A stretch of DNA of 64,000 nucleotides, taken from assembly GCF_009857535.1 (NCBI RefSeq), contig NZ_WWCS01000012.1, positions 124,001 to 188,000 of the forward strand, written 5' to 3'. Source of the DNA: Duganella margarita. Its GTDB lineage: Bacteria; Pseudomonadota; Gammaproteobacteria; Burkholderiales; Burkholderiaceae_D. Of this stretch, positions 1 through 8,955 are shown piece after piece (the stretch's first letter is position 1; the number at the start of each line of letters is the position of its first letter). A program made the translations under genes and the position numbers. The notes beneath the pieces were generated by a model. The model saw only the letters and a program-made list of their open reading frames with translations. It searched no databases and was not told the DNA's origin.

Positions 1-1045
1 GGGTGCGCGCATCGCGGTGATGCCCAGCGCGGCCGGCAATCCGCTGCGTTCCGGTACCAATCTGGTGGCAACGCTGAATAAATATGGCGCCTCGGCCTTC
101 GCCGTGCCGGTCGGGGTGCGCTTCAAGGACCGCGACTACAAGCGCGATGCGGAAGATGAAACGCTGGCGGGCCAGATCCGCGCAGCTGGCGGCGTCTACT
201 TCGCCGGCGGCGACCAGGGCTTGATCACCAAGGCGCTGGTGCGTCCGGACGGCACGCGTACCGCCGTGTTGCAGGCGATCTGGGATGTCTACCAAAAGGG
301 AGGGGTGATCGCAGGTAGCAGCGCCGGCGCCGCCATCATGAGCAGCACCATGTATTACGAAGCCAGGACGGTGTTGGGCACCCTGAGCGTGGGCGTTAAC
401 GACGGCCAGGAACTGGCGCCGGGCCTGGGCTTCGTCGGCAAGGACTTGTTTGTCGACCAGCACTTGCTGGCGCGCGGCCGCTTTGCACGCATGCTGCCGG
501 CGATGCTGAAGAAGGGCTACAAGCAGGGCCTCGGCATTGACGAAAACACCGCCGTCATCATCGACGGCCAGCGCAATGTGGAAGTGATCGGCTACCAGGG
601 CGCGCTGCTGCTGGACCTGGAAAAGGCGCAAACCAACGGCACCGAGAAGGCTTTCAACCTGACCAACGCGCGCATCAGCTATCTGGATCGCGGCGACCGC
701 TATAACCTTGAGACCCGCCAGTACACGCCGTCCTCCGACAAGAAGGACGGCAAGCTCGATCCGGCCAGTCCTTATCTGGATGAGCAGGTTTATTCGGCCG
801 ACATCCTGGGCCACAACACCGTGCTGGTGATGATGGAAAAGCTGATTAATAATTCGCGCAGCGAGGCGATCGGCATTGCGGCGCCAGCGCCGGGAGACCC
901 GCGCCCTGACCTGGGCTTCGAATTCAAGCTGACCCGCGACGCCAGCAGCGTTGGTTACGAGTCGGCCACTTCGGATGCGTACACCATTCTCAACCTGCGC
1001 ATGGATGTACGCCCGCTGAAGATTACCCAGTCCTGGTATCAGTAA
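1..1045 (+). CDS. Cyanophycinase (peptidase S51), 5' end cut off by the window
   Basis: Serine exopeptidase family that releases beta-Asp-Arg dipeptides from the storage polymer cyanophycin. The reading frame is already open at base 2 (GARIAVMPSAAGNPLRSG), so the true start lies upstream. Family marks are the YFAGGDQ loop and the nucleophile elbow GSSAGAAIM with the catalytic Ser. The 340+ residues visible are longer than a typical intracellular CphB and suggest the longer, CphE-like (often exported) type; whether a signal peptide exists cannot be seen. The RpiR regulator just downstream may belong to the same cyanophycin or amino-acid use locus. The family is clear; substrate preference is inferred. 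Confidence 0.88.
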   Translation, partial: GARIAVMPSAAGNPLRSGTNLVATLNKYGASAFAVPVGVRFKDRDYKRDAEDETLAGQIRAAGGVYFAGGDQGLITKALVRPDGTRTAVLQAIWDVYQKGGVIAGSSAGAAIMSSTMYYEARTVLGTLSVGVNDGQELAPGLGFVGKDLFVDQHLLARGRFARMLPAMLKKGYKQGLGIDENTAVIIDGQRNVEVIGYQGALLLDLEKAQTNGTEKAFNLTNARISYLDRGDRYNLETRQYTPSSDKKDGKLDPASPYLDEQVYSADILGHNTVLVMMEKLINNSRSEAIGIAAPAPGDPRPDLGFEFKLTRDASSVGYESATSDAYTILNLRMDVRPLKITQSWYQ

Positions 1046-1146
1046 GGCGCATTACAAATCGGTAAGGCAAACGCTTACGCGTAAATACCCAGTTCACAGT
1101 TGCTTGAAATTTAAGTATGCTGGCGGTTTTGAGAATTGAGTATGGC

Positions 1147-2046
1147 ATGACATCAGGGGAATCGGTTTCGGCGGACGTGGCTTTCGTACAATCGCCACTG
1201 GGGCGGGTGCTGTCCGCCGTGCTGACCGAGGGATCCGCCTCGCACCGCAGCATCGCGGATTACCTGATGCGCAACCCGATGCGCGGCACTGCGCTCAAGA
1301 TCGAGGAGATGGCGGAGGGCTGCAAGGTTTCCACCGCCACCATCAGTCGCTTCGCGCGCGATATCGGCTTTGGCAGCTACGGCGCGATGCGCAGCGCGCT
1401 GGCCGAAACGCTGCATTCCGCCTTGCAGCCGGTGGAAAAGCTGCGCAGTTCCATCGTGCGCAGCAAAGACGCTGTATCGCCGGCCGAAGCCAGTATGGAA
1501 TATGCACGCGCCAACCTGGCTACCACGCAAGGCGCACTGTCGCAGCAGGCGCTGGACGAGGTGGCGCGCAAGATCGATGGCGCGCGCACCATTTACGTGC
1601 TTGGACTGGGCATGTCATCGAGCTTTGCGTCGCTGCTGTCGCTGCACCTGCAACCGTACTGCAAGCACGTGGTGGAGATGGCCGGCGCCGGCGGCAACGA
1701 GGCGGCCGCCGGAAGGCTGGTCCACATCGAGCGTGGCGATATGCTGGTGGCCTTGTCCTTCCCGCGCTATTCCTCGGACACCATGCGGCTGGCGCACTTT
1801 GCCCGCAACCGCAATGCTTGCGTAGTGGCGATGACCGACGTGCCTTCGGCGCCGATGGTGCCGCTGTCCGACCATGTGCTGTACGCCAGCAGCGCACATG
1901 GCGTGCTGCCGGGGAGCTATGTGGCGGCGGTGGCGGTGATCGAGGCGCTGGTGGCGACGCTGATGGTGTCCAATAAATCCAACGTCAGGAAGGCAGCGCG
2001 GCTGACCGAGGTAATGTCCGAATACCTGGTCGACCCCGCTGTTTAG
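1147..2046 (+). CDS. RpiR/MurR-family transcriptional regulator (HTH plus SIS domain)
   Basis: DNA-binding regulator that normally senses a phosphosugar or a related metabolite through its SIS domain. The N-terminal helix-turn-helix (STATISRFARDIGFGSYGAM) is followed by a SIS fold from roughly residue 120 (TIYVLGLGMSSSFASLLSLHL). The frame also allows ATG 1117, but nothing like a Shine-Dalgarno precedes it, whereas GAG at 1137-1139 sits 7 bases before ATG 1147, so 1147 is preferred. A perfect TTACGCGTAA palindrome at 1075-1084 lies in the gap after cyanophycinase and could be its operator. It probably controls the cyanophycinase side or the GH92 gene; the ligand is unknown. Confidence 0.87.
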   Translation: MTSGESVSADVAFVQSPLGRVLSAVLTEGSASHRSIADYLMRNPMRGTALKIEEMAEGCKVSTATISRFARDIGFGSYGAMRSALAETLHSALQPVEKLRSSIVRSKDAVSPAEASMEYARANLATTQGALSQQALDEVARKIDGARTIYVLGLGMSSSFASLLSLHLQPYCKHVVEMAGAGGNEAAAGRLVHIERGDMLVALSFPRYSSDTMRLAHFARNRNACVVAMTDVPSAPMVPLSDHVLYASSAHGVLPGSYVAAVAVIEALVATLMVSNKSNVRKAARLTEVMSEYLVDPAV

Positions 2047-2141
2047 CGGATTTACTAAACATTGCCCCTTATGCGTTCTATCGATTGACCGGGGCCGGAG
2101 CAGACGCTATAAAGTCGGATCGTCTTGATAGCGGATGCAAA

Positions 2142-4457
2142 ATGAACGTGATCAAATCCATTTTCCCGGCGCTGGCCCTGGCCATCCCTGCCTTTTGTTT
2201 CGCCCAGACCACGCCCGCAGCGGCGGTCGATGTGTTCATCGGCACCGGCGGCGACGGCCATACCTTCCCAGGCGCCACGCGGCCTTTCGGCATGGTGCAG
2301 CTCAGCCCCGACACGCAGGTGCGGCCGTTCCGCCAGAGTTACCCCTGGGCGTCCGGCTACCGCTATGACGACGACAGCATTCTCGGTTTCTCGCATACGC
2401 ACTTTTCCGGCAGCGGCCACTCCGACCTGGGCGATGTGCTGCTGATGCCCTACAGCGGCGAGACCAAATGGGAGCCGGGCTATCCCGAGCGCCCATTCAG
2501 CGGCTACCGTTCGCGCTTCAGCCACAAGGACGAACACGCGTCGCCTGGCTACTACGCGGTGCGCCTGTCCGATAACGAAGTGGACGTGGAGCTGACCGCC
2601 AGTGATCGCGTCGGCCTGCATCGCTACCGCTACGCCAAGGGCGCCGAGGCCAAGGTGATGCTGGATCTGCGCAGCAGCATCTACGACTACGCCGCCAAGA
2701 ACCTGTGGTCACGCCTGCGCGTGCGCGACAACACGCTGATCACCGGCATGCGCGAAACGCGTGGCTGGGCGGCGGGCCGGCAGCTGTATTTCGCCATCCA
2801 GTTCTCGCATCCGCTGTCGTCGCGCTCCCTGCGCAATATGGAGCGCGATGTGGAATACCGCGGCTTTGCAGGGCCGGGCAGCGGTCCGGGCGACAAGGCG
2901 GTGGTGGAGGGCAAGGCGCTGGTCGGTTCGCTGGACTTCGGCGTGCCGACCGACGGCAAGCTGGAAGTGAAAGTAGCGATATCCGGCGTCAGCGAGGAGG
3001 GCGCGATCGCCAATCTGGCCGAGATGCCGGGCTGGGACTTCGACGCGGAGCGCGTCAAGGCATCGGCCGCGTGGAACGAGGCGCTGGGCGCCGTCGCCAT
3101 CGAGGCCGAGCCGGAGATGCGCAAGATGGTGTACACGGCGCTGTATCACAGCATGCTGGCGCCAAGCCTGTACATGGACCGCGACGGCCGTTATCGCGGC
3201 CCTGACAACGAGGTGCATCAGGCGAAGGGCTTCCGCTATCACTCGACGTTCTCGCTGTGGGACACCTATCGCGCACTGCATCCCTTGCTGACGCTTATCC
3301 AGCCGGAGCAGCGCAATGTGGACTTTGTGCGATCGCTGATCGAGTCGCAGAAAGCCAGCCCGTACGGCATTCTGCCGGTGTGGCAGTTCCATGGACTGGA
3401 GACCTGGTGCATGATCGGCTACCACGCGGTACCGGTAATCGCCGACGCCTACATGAAAGGCCTGAAAGGCTTCGACGCGGAAGAAGCACTGAAAGCCATG
3501 ACCAGCAGTGCGGAATATGGTCCTTACGGCGGCCTGCAACACTATATGAAACTGGGCTATGTGCCGATCGACCTGGAACCGGAAGCGGCGTCCAAGACGG
3601 TGGAGTATGCGTTTGACGACTGGACCATTGCCCGCATGGCAGAGAAGATGGGCAAGAAAGACATCGCCGCCCGCTACTACCAGCGCGCGCAGAACTACCG
3701 CAATTCCTTCGATGTGAAGACGGGCTTCCTGCGCGCCCGCAAATCGGACGGCAGCTTCCGCGAGCCATTCAATCCGGTGCAGTCCAACTTCGGCAGCGAC
3801 TACACCGAGGGCAGCGCGTGGCAGTATTCGTGGTATATGCCGCACGATAACGCGGGCCTGATCAAGATGCTGGGCGGCGACAAGGCGCTGCAGGACAAGA
3901 TCGACATGGTGTTCGACGCCAAGGTGGACGACAACGTCTACGCGCACATGGAAGACATCTCCGGCTTGATCGGCCACTACGCGCATGGCAACGAGCCGTC
4001 GCACCATGTGGCTTACCTGTACAACTACGCCGGCGCGCCGTGGAAGACGCAGCAGCGGTTGACGCAGGTGGTGGCGTCGCAGTACAACACCACGCCGGCC
4101 GGCTTGTCGGGCAATGACGATCTGGGACAGATGTCGGCCTGGCTGGCCTTTACGGCGCTGGGCTTTTATCCGGTGGCGCCGGGCAGCAACGAGTATGTGA
4201 TCGGACGTCCGTTCCTCGACAAGGCGGTGATGAATCTGCCGAACGGCAAACGCTTCACCATCCGCGCGCCCGGTCTGAGCAAGGAGAATATCTATGTGGC
4301 CGGTGTGACGTTGAACGGCAAGCCGCTGGCGCAGACCTTCCTGCGCCATGAGCAGATCACGGCTGGCGGTGAGCTGGTGTTCACCATGTCGAACCAGCCG
4401 AATACGGCATGGGGCAAGGACACTACGGCGCGTCCTTACACCCAGACTGCTTATTGA
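2142..4457 (+). CDS. Glycoside hydrolase family 92 alpha-mannosidase, secreted
   Basis: Calcium-dependent exo-alpha-mannosidase family trimming alpha-linked mannose from glycans. The 771-residue product starts with a signal peptide (MNVIKSIFPALALAIPAFCFA). GH92 marks follow: FIGTGGDGHTFPGATRPFG near the N-terminus, SGYRYDDDSILGFSHTHFSG, DTYRALHPLL, an acidic EGSAWQYSWYMPHD stretch, and the C-terminal GNDDLGQMSAWLAFTALGFYP. ATG 2142 is chosen over the in-frame extension to 2085 because it begins exactly at the signal peptide. It likely acts in the periplasm or outside the cell. No other carbohydrate-utilisation genes are adjacent, so it is not part of a visible PUL. Confidence 0.93.
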   Translation: MNVIKSIFPALALAIPAFCFAQTTPAAAVDVFIGTGGDGHTFPGATRPFGMVQLSPDTQVRPFRQSYPWASGYRYDDDSILGFSHTHFSGSGHSDLGDVLLMPYSGETKWEPGYPERPFSGYRSRFSHKDEHASPGYYAVRLSDNEVDVELTASDRVGLHRYRYAKGAEAKVMLDLRSSIYDYAAKNLWSRLRVRDNTLITGMRETRGWAAGRQLYFAIQFSHPLSSRSLRNMERDVEYRGFAGPGSGPGDKAVVEGKALVGSLDFGVPTDGKLEVKVAISGVSEEGAIANLAEMPGWDFDAERVKASAAWNEALGAVAIEAEPEMRKMVYTALYHSMLAPSLYMDRDGRYRGPDNEVHQAKGFRYHSTFSLWDTYRALHPLLTLIQPEQRNVDFVRSLIESQKASPYGILPVWQFHGLETWCMIGYHAVPVIADAYMKGLKGFDAEEALKAMTSSAEYGPYGGLQHYMKLGYVPIDLEPEAASKTVEYAFDDWTIARMAEKMGKKDIAARYYQRAQNYRNSFDVKTGFLRARKSDGSFREPFNPVQSNFGSDYTEGSAWQYSWYMPHDNAGLIKMLGGDKALQDKIDMVFDAKVDDNVYAHMEDISGLIGHYAHGNEPSHHVAYLYNYAGAPWKTQQRLTQVVASQYNTTPAGLSGNDDLGQMSAWLAFTALGFYPVAPGSNEYVIGRPFLDKAVMNLPNGKRFTIRAPGLSKENIYVAGVTLNGKPLAQTFLRHEQITAGGELVFTMSNQPNTAWGKDTTARPYTQTAY

Positions 4458-4470
4458 GGCAAAGACGTCT

Positions 4471-5088
4471 TCACGTCCGCGTGGCGCAGATATGCTGATC
4501 GATTAGTGCCGCTACTTCTGCGGCGTGGGTGTACGCCAGATCGTGATCTGCGCCTTCAAAAATGTGAAGGTCAGCGCGCGGCAGGTGTTGTGCCAGTTTT
4601 TGGCCCACCAGTACGGGACTGATCGCATCAGCGTCACCCCAGAGTAGCAGAGAAGGCATACGGAGTTGCGACAGTTGTCCGGTCAGATCCTGGCGGTCAT
4701 TCAGGAACCAGTCGGGCAGCGTCGGAAAGTCTTTTCGCACGACTTCCCGCCAATCCTGCGCACCGAGCCCGGAAATATCAAGACCGCCTGAGGTTGCGGC
4801 GAGAACCAGATGCGTGACGTGCTCAGGTCGCGCCAATGCAGCGCGGATCGCCACCACGCCTCCCATTGACTGGGCAATGAGTGCGCAGGGGCGGTCAAGT
4901 TGCTTGACTACCCTGGCAACCAGATCCTCAATGCCGTTCACGTCAGGTTCAGCCGGAGTGGGACCGAAACCGGGCCAGCCAATGTGAATCGACTGCGCTG
5001 GACAGCGAATAAGCCCGGCGGCGGGACGCCAGAAGTCCATCCGTCCGAGCGCGCCAGGCAGGAAAAGTAATTTATCAGGCATCATCAT
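4471..5088 (-). CDS. Alpha/beta hydrolase
   Basis: Small hydrolase of 205 residues. The nucleophile elbow is AQSMGGVVAIRAAL (GxSxGG type, Ser after Gln), the acidic residue is in LLLWGDADAISP, and the catalytic His is in FEGADHDLAYTHA. The oxyanion region LLFLPGALGRMDFW is near the start. Start placed at the first of three consecutive ATGs (5088, 5085, 5082); a longer frame to 5223 runs into the upstream gene and has no homology-like sequence. It is the last gene of the minus-strand cluster that starts at 7949. Substrate unknown; a lipase/esterase or C-C hydrolase role is possible. Confidence 0.8.
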   Translation of the reverse strand: MMMPDKLLFLPGALGRMDFWRPAAGLIRCPAQSIHIGWPGFGPTPAEPDVNGIEDLVARVVKQLDRPCALIAQSMGGVVAIRAALARPEHVTHLVLAATSGGLDISGLGAQDWREVVRKDFPTLPDWFLNDRQDLTGQLSQLRMPSLLLWGDADAISPVLVGQKLAQHLPRADLHIFEGADHDLAYTHAAEVAALIDQHICATRT

Positions 5089-5108
5089 TTTGTTCCGTGT
5101 CCGCCGTG

Positions 5109-5702
5109 CTAGGACAGCAAGGCGATCAATGCGTTGGGATGGATGGCCCAGCCGGCCAATCCCGCCAGTCCCATAAGGACACCCAGCGCGGTCGGCACCA
5201 GCGCCACCGCGTACAGCGCCCATAACTGCGTCAGCGCGGTGATAGCGAACAGCGAGATGGCGATGGCCAGCAGGGCGTCGGACAGGTCGAACTGGTCGTC
5301 CTTGAAGTTGGCGGCGTCGTAGACTTTCTGGTCGTTTTCGGCGTCTGCCTTGGCTTCGGCTTTTTTGTGCGCCTGTTCCTGCGCCAGCGTTTCGTACTGT
5401 TTGATGGCTTCCTGATATGCCGGCTGTTCGGCGGCGGGTCGCCCGGCGGCGGCCAGCTTCAATTGCAGCACGGTGGACTTGGCGACTTCCTCGCGCACAT
5501 TGCGGGCCTGGTAGAAGGCCCAGTGGTCAACGCGGTTGGCCTGCGCCTGCTGCATGCTCTGGTTGATGTTGTCGTCCTTGACCTTGCAGATGCCGATAAA
5601 GGTGGCCAGCAGCGCGACCGTGATAGCGACGGTGGCATTCAGCTTGCGGTTGTTGGACTGTGCGGTGTCGTTCTGCGTATCGACGATGTCGAGTGGTTCC
5701 AT
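5109..5702 (-). CDS. DUF4337-like membrane protein
   Basis: 197-residue membrane protein resembling DUF4337. One N-terminal transmembrane segment (ATVAITVALLATFIGICKV) is followed by a long charged, helical periplasmic or cytoplasmic stretch rich in Ala, Glu, Lys and Gln (about residues 55-140, probable coiled coil), then two C-terminal hydrophobic segments (LLAIAISLFAITALTQLWALYAVALV and a Gly-rich one). No catalytic motif is visible. It lies 20 bases upstream of the hydrolase and 35 bases downstream of the small secreted protein, so it is probably cotranscribed. Function unknown. Confidence 0.72.
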   Translation of the reverse strand: MEPLDIVDTQNDTAQSNNRKLNATVAITVALLATFIGICKVKDDNINQSMQQAQANRVDHWAFYQARNVREEVAKSTVLQLKLAAAGRPAAEQPAYQEAIKQYETLAQEQAHKKAEAKADAENDQKVYDAANFKDDQFDLSDALLAIAISLFAITALTQLWALYAVALVPTALGVLMGLAGLAGWAIHPNALIALLS

Positions 5703-5737
5703 GATGCTTAGGGAGAGTAGAAAGCCGCCAGCATAAC

Positions 5738-6094
5738 CTACTCTCTGCGTTTGGCGGTGATGGTGATGTGGTGGTCGGTGCCGGCTTTGCCGTTGACGAC
5801 GGTCGGTCGGTTCCATTGCAGCAGGTGCTGCGAGTCGCCGGTCTTCTGCAGCAGCTTGATCTCCAGACCTTCATTGCAGGACGATACAGCGACAACCGAG
5901 AACGCGAAGTTGGGCGAGCTGAATTCCTGCGGAGTCGAGCTGCCGACGAATTTGTCGCTGGAGCGCATGGTGGTGACGCCATGCTGCGCCGTCAAGGCAA
6001 TGGTCGCCGGCGCTTGCGGCAGTGGTTTGCAGTCGGTGGCAGCGAAGGCCTGGCAGGCCATCATGCTGGCGGCGATCAGAACAAGTTGGCGCAT
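5738..6094 (-). CDS. Small secreted protein of unknown function
   Basis: 118 residues with a clear signal peptide (MRQLVLIAASMMACQAFA, cleavage before ATDCKPLPQ). The mature part of about 100 residues is beta-rich with two cysteines (in TDCKPL and VSSCNEG), probably one disulfide. AAAGGA precedes the ATG by 7 bases. I do not recognise a family. It lies between a glyoxalase relic and the DUF4337-like gene on the same strand, and is probably periplasmic. Confidence 0.68.
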   Translation of the reverse strand: MRQLVLIAASMMACQAFAATDCKPLPQAPATIALTAQHGVTTMRSSDKFVGSSTPQEFSSPNFAFSVVAVSSCNEGLEIKLLQKTGDSQHLLQWNRPTVVNGKAGTDHHITITAKRRE

Positions 6095-6105
6095 TGCCTA
6101 TCCTT

Positions 6106-6241
6106 TCAGATCGAAATTTCCGGCGAACGGTTGAAGAAGGTCAGGCGGTTGCTGGATGGGTCTTTGACCGACATTTCACGGCCGCCCCACGTTGGCTTCG
6201 TCGAAAAAGCGAAAGATTGGGGTAACGGTGCCCAGGTTCAT
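6106..6241 (-). pseudogene. Glyoxalase/bleomycin-resistance family relic with its middle deleted
   Basis: From ATG 6241 the minus strand reads MNLGTVTPIFRFFDEA, the usual N-terminus of a glyoxalase-superfamily protein, then runs out of frame to a stop at 6176. In another frame the next bases read TWGGREMSVKDPSSNRLTFF, the usual C-terminus (WG-x-REM-x-V-x-DP-x-x-NRL), ending at TGA 6106-6108. About 70-80 central residues are missing and the junction near 6190 is frameshifted. A perfect ribosome site, AAGGAGG, still precedes the ATG and overlaps the stop region of the upstream membrane gene. This is a recent internal deletion in an otherwise intact translational context. Confidence 0.78.
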
Positions 6242-6252
6242 GGCGCCTCCTT

Positions 6253-6918
6253 CTAGTGATGGAACATCGAAATCAGCATGGTGACTACACCCAGTATCAC
6301 CACATAAAACGCCAGCGGCAAGATCAGAAACCAGAATCGCGCTTTCGATTTCTGCACAGTGAATACCGTGGTGGCCGCGCAGTAGCTGGTCCAGCAGGAC
6401 CAGAATACGAAGATCAGCACCAGCATGCCGGTGACGTCGCTGGCTTCCCACGCCTCCGCATAATTGCTGTAGGTGGCGGTCTGGATCAAGGCCAGCAGGA
6501 TGGTCGGCAGTATGTACACCAGATCCTGAAGTACGGCGACGCTGCGGGCGTCATCCGGCGCCACCTCGCCGGCGCCGGACCACTCAAGCCGCTTGCGATA
6601 CCACCAGCCGCGAATGTACCAGATGAACACCGAGCCAATCAGGCCGGCGCCGATCACCAGTATCCAGTAATTCATCCACGATTGCAGTACCCAGGAGGTC
6701 ATCGTGCTGGTCTCGCCCATACCTTGATTGCTCAAATCTGCGCGTACCAGCTTCTGGTCGATGCGGTCCATGGCGCCGGCAAAGCCGGACAGCACGGCCG
6801 CAATCAGGATGCCGCGGCGGTCGCGCAGCAGGTCGGGGTGGGCAAAGTAGGTGCGTGGCGTCAACAGCAGCGACACCAGCCGGTGCGGTCCGAACACCGA
6901 TGGCGTGGTTGGCATCAT
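6253..6918 (-). CDS. Yip1-like multi-spanning membrane protein
   Basis: 221-residue integral membrane protein with about five hydrophobic segments (for example WMNYWILVIGAGLIGSVFIWYI, IFVFWSCWTSYCAATTVF, FWFLILPLAFYVVILGVVTML). Layout and the N-terminal PHRLVSLLLTPRTYFAHPDLLRD stretch resemble the Yip1/DUF1282 group. Its start codon overlaps the end of the metallopeptidase gene by 4 bases (6915-6918), so the two are translationally coupled. No enzymatic motif. A role as membrane partner of the peptidase is a reasonable but untested inference. Confidence 0.7.
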   Translation of the reverse strand: MMPTTPSVFGPHRLVSLLLTPRTYFAHPDLLRDRRGILIAAVLSGFAGAMDRIDQKLVRADLSNQGMGETSTMTSWVLQSWMNYWILVIGAGLIGSVFIWYIRGWWYRKRLEWSGAGEVAPDDARSVAVLQDLVYILPTILLALIQTATYSNYAEAWEASDVTGMLVLIFVFWSCWTSYCAATTVFTVQKSKARFWFLILPLAFYVVILGVVTMLISMFHH

Positions 6919-7949
6919 GGCAGCAGCTCCACTTGCTGGATAAAGTCTGGACTGAACAGGGGCAGCTTGCCTTGCTTTTGCGCGAAGGTCTGGTAGCGCA
7001 GCAGGAACTGCTTCGGCGGTTGCTTGAGCAGGTCGAAGATTGCCCCCTTGCCGTCCTGGCGGATGATGGTGGAGGCCATCAGCCAGCCAAGTTCGTAGGC
7101 GGTTTCGTCGAAGTCGGTGTAGAACATGACGCCGTAGATCTGGTCGTAGGCTGCTTCGTCTGCCGGTGGCGCCGCCAGCATGCGCCAGCCCAGCGATTCA
7201 AACGTGGTGCGGATGCCGCCGATGCGTTTGGCGTTGCGTTCAATGACCAGTTTTTTCGGGGCGGAATAGATGGTCGGCGCGCGGTCGGCGATGGGATGGG
7301 TGAACAGTTCAGCGGTGCCTTCGCGGACCAGCTGGTCCAGCAGTTGATTCAGCCAGAGCGGACCTGCGACGTTCTTGGCGTCGGCGGCCGTGGGCAGCGC
7401 CTCGTGGCGCATGACGTGGTTTTGTATCGCGTGGAACAGCTCATGGGCGACGGTTTCGGCCAGTTCCTGCGTATTGGCGGCGCTGAAGCCCTTCATGTCG
7501 ACGTACACATCATCCGGCGTATCGCCGAACGCAAAACCATCGGACAGGCTACCGAAGATGAAGTGCACATTGAGCTGCGCGTGGAAGTCGGCCGGCACGT
7601 ATTCCCTGAGCTGGCGCGCGACTTCGGCAGCCAGTGGCGCGTATTTGCCGTAGCCCGGCTTGGAAAGTTCAATCGACAGCGCCTTGGCGGCATCGACCAC
7701 TTGCGGCCTGTCGCGCAATATCTTATAGCGGCCGATCAGCGCTTCGCAATCCTTCAGCCGCATCTTTCTGATCAGCGCCTTGGCGTCGGCGGTGGTGCAG
7801 AAAGTGGCGGGGAGGTCGAAATCGCCAGTGCTGATCGCCGCGCTGACGATCCTGGTGTTCTCAAAATCGAAGCCGAAGCGTAGCTGCCCGGCGTGGGCGT
7901 TGGGGGAGAGTAGTACTAGCAGTATCAGCAAGCGGCGCAACCAGAACAT
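6915..7949 (-). CDS. Exported zinc metallopeptidase-like protein
   Basis: 344 residues with a signal peptide (MFWLRRLLILLVLLSPNAHA). HELFH at residues 169-173 (in ETVAHELFHAIQNHV) is a zinc-binding HExxH motif, and VREGTAEL at about 208-215 can supply the third glutamate ligand as in gluzincins. The rest is not a family I can name; it resembles DUF5700-type putative proteases. It heads the minus-strand cluster that continues with the Yip1-like protein. It is probably periplasmic. Substrate unknown. Confidence 0.72.
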   Translation of the reverse strand: MFWLRRLLILLVLLSPNAHAGQLRFGFDFENTRIVSAAISTGDFDLPATFCTTADAKALIRKMRLKDCEALIGRYKILRDRPQVVDAAKALSIELSKPGYGKYAPLAAEVARQLREYVPADFHAQLNVHFIFGSLSDGFAFGDTPDDVYVDMKGFSAANTQELAETVAHELFHAIQNHVMRHEALPTAADAKNVAGPLWLNQLLDQLVREGTAELFTHPIADRAPTIYSAPKKLVIERNAKRIGGIRTTFESLGWRMLAAPPADEAAYDQIYGVMFYTDFDETAYELGWLMASTIIRQDGKGAIFDLLKQPPKQFLLRYQTFAQKQGKLPLFSPDFIQQVELLP

Positions 7950-7993
7950 CCATCCCCCACGCAGAAATATATAAAGCTGATAACTTTAACAGC

Positions 7994-8914
7994 TTAGTAT
8001 ATTTCTGGCACGATAATTTCGGCAGGCACCGGGCGGCGCACGTAGTCATCGTGATATTCGCGTTCCGGCAGGTGGATCTCCGGATGCGCCACTTCTTCAT
8101 ACGGCATCTGCTCCAGCAAATGATGGATGCAGTTCAGGCGCGCTTTTTTCTTGTCCACGCCTTGCACCACCCACCATGGCGCCTCCGGAATATGGGTCCG
8201 TTCCAGCATCACTTCCTTGGCCTTGGTGTATTCCTCCCAGCGGCGGCGCGATTCCAGGTCCATGGGGCTGAGCTTCCACTGTTTCAGCGGATCGTGGATG
8301 CGGCCAAGGAAGCGCGCATTCTGCTCTTCGTCGGAAATCGAGAACCAGTACTTGATCAACTGGATGCCGGAGCGGGCCAGCATGCGCTCGAATTCCGGCA
8401 CCGTCTGGAAGAATTCCTCGTATTGGTCGTCGCTGCAAAAGCCCATCACGCGTTCGACACCGGCCCGGTTGTACCAGCTGCGGTCAAACAGCACGATCTC
8501 GCCGGCGGCCGGCAGGTGCGACACGTAGCGCTGGAAGTACCACTGCGTACGTTCGCGGTTATTCGGCGCAGGCAGCGCGGCCACGCGGCACACGCGCGGA
8601 TTGAGGCGCTGGACGATGCGCTTGATGACGCCACCCTTGCCGGCGGCGTCACGGCCTTCAAACAGGATCACGACCTTGTGACCGGTGTGGACCACCCAGT
8701 CCTGCAGCTTGACCAGCTCCGCCTGCAGGCGGAACAACTCGCGGAAGTAAAGGCGGCGTTGTTCCTTGGCTTCGGCACTGCGCTCACGCTCGACCACTTG
8801 CTTGGTGAGTGGGTCGATCTCGCGATCTTCCAGCTCCATCTCCAGTTCTTCGTCGTAGCTGTCGGTCAGTTCACGGTGGACGCGGTCCAGCAAGTCTTGC
8901 TCGTTCAGCTGCAT
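7994..8914 (-). CDS. ppk2: Polyphosphate kinase 2 (PPK2)
   Basis: Transfers phosphate between polyphosphate and nucleotides (PPK2 class 1 mostly makes ATP or GTP from the diphosphate). 306 residues; Walker A-like FEGRDAAGKGG at about 85-95, the lid/Walker B stretch DRSWYNRAGVE at 144-154, and the class signature HKVVILFEGRDAAGKGGVIK. N-terminal acidic/charged extension (residues 1-60). It is separated from the wax-ester fusion gene by about 40 bases on the same strand. Cytoplasmic. Whether it favours ADP or AMP cannot be decided from the visible residues. Confidence 0.93.
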   Translation of the reverse strand: MQLNEQDLLDRVHRELTDSYDEELEMELEDREIDPLTKQVVERERSAEAKEQRRLYFRELFRLQAELVKLQDWVVHTGHKVVILFEGRDAAGKGGVIKRIVQRLNPRVCRVAALPAPNNRERTQWYFQRYVSHLPAAGEIVLFDRSWYNRAGVERVMGFCSDDQYEEFFQTVPEFERMLARSGIQLIKYWFSISDEEQNARFLGRIHDPLKQWKLSPMDLESRRRWEEYTKAKEVMLERTHIPEAPWWVVQGVDKKKARLNCIHHLLEQMPYEEVAHPEIHLPEREYHDDYVRRPVPAEIIVPEIY

Positions 8915-8955
8915 GGTGTCTCCAGTATGAAATGGAAACCGACTGTACCGGTGGA

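Noticed and set aside
1075-1084. TTACGCGTAA as a fourth copy of the GTAACGCGTTAC site family
   Set aside because: Shares only the TTACGCGT core and lacks the outer bases; 46 kb away. Kept only as a possible RpiR operator.
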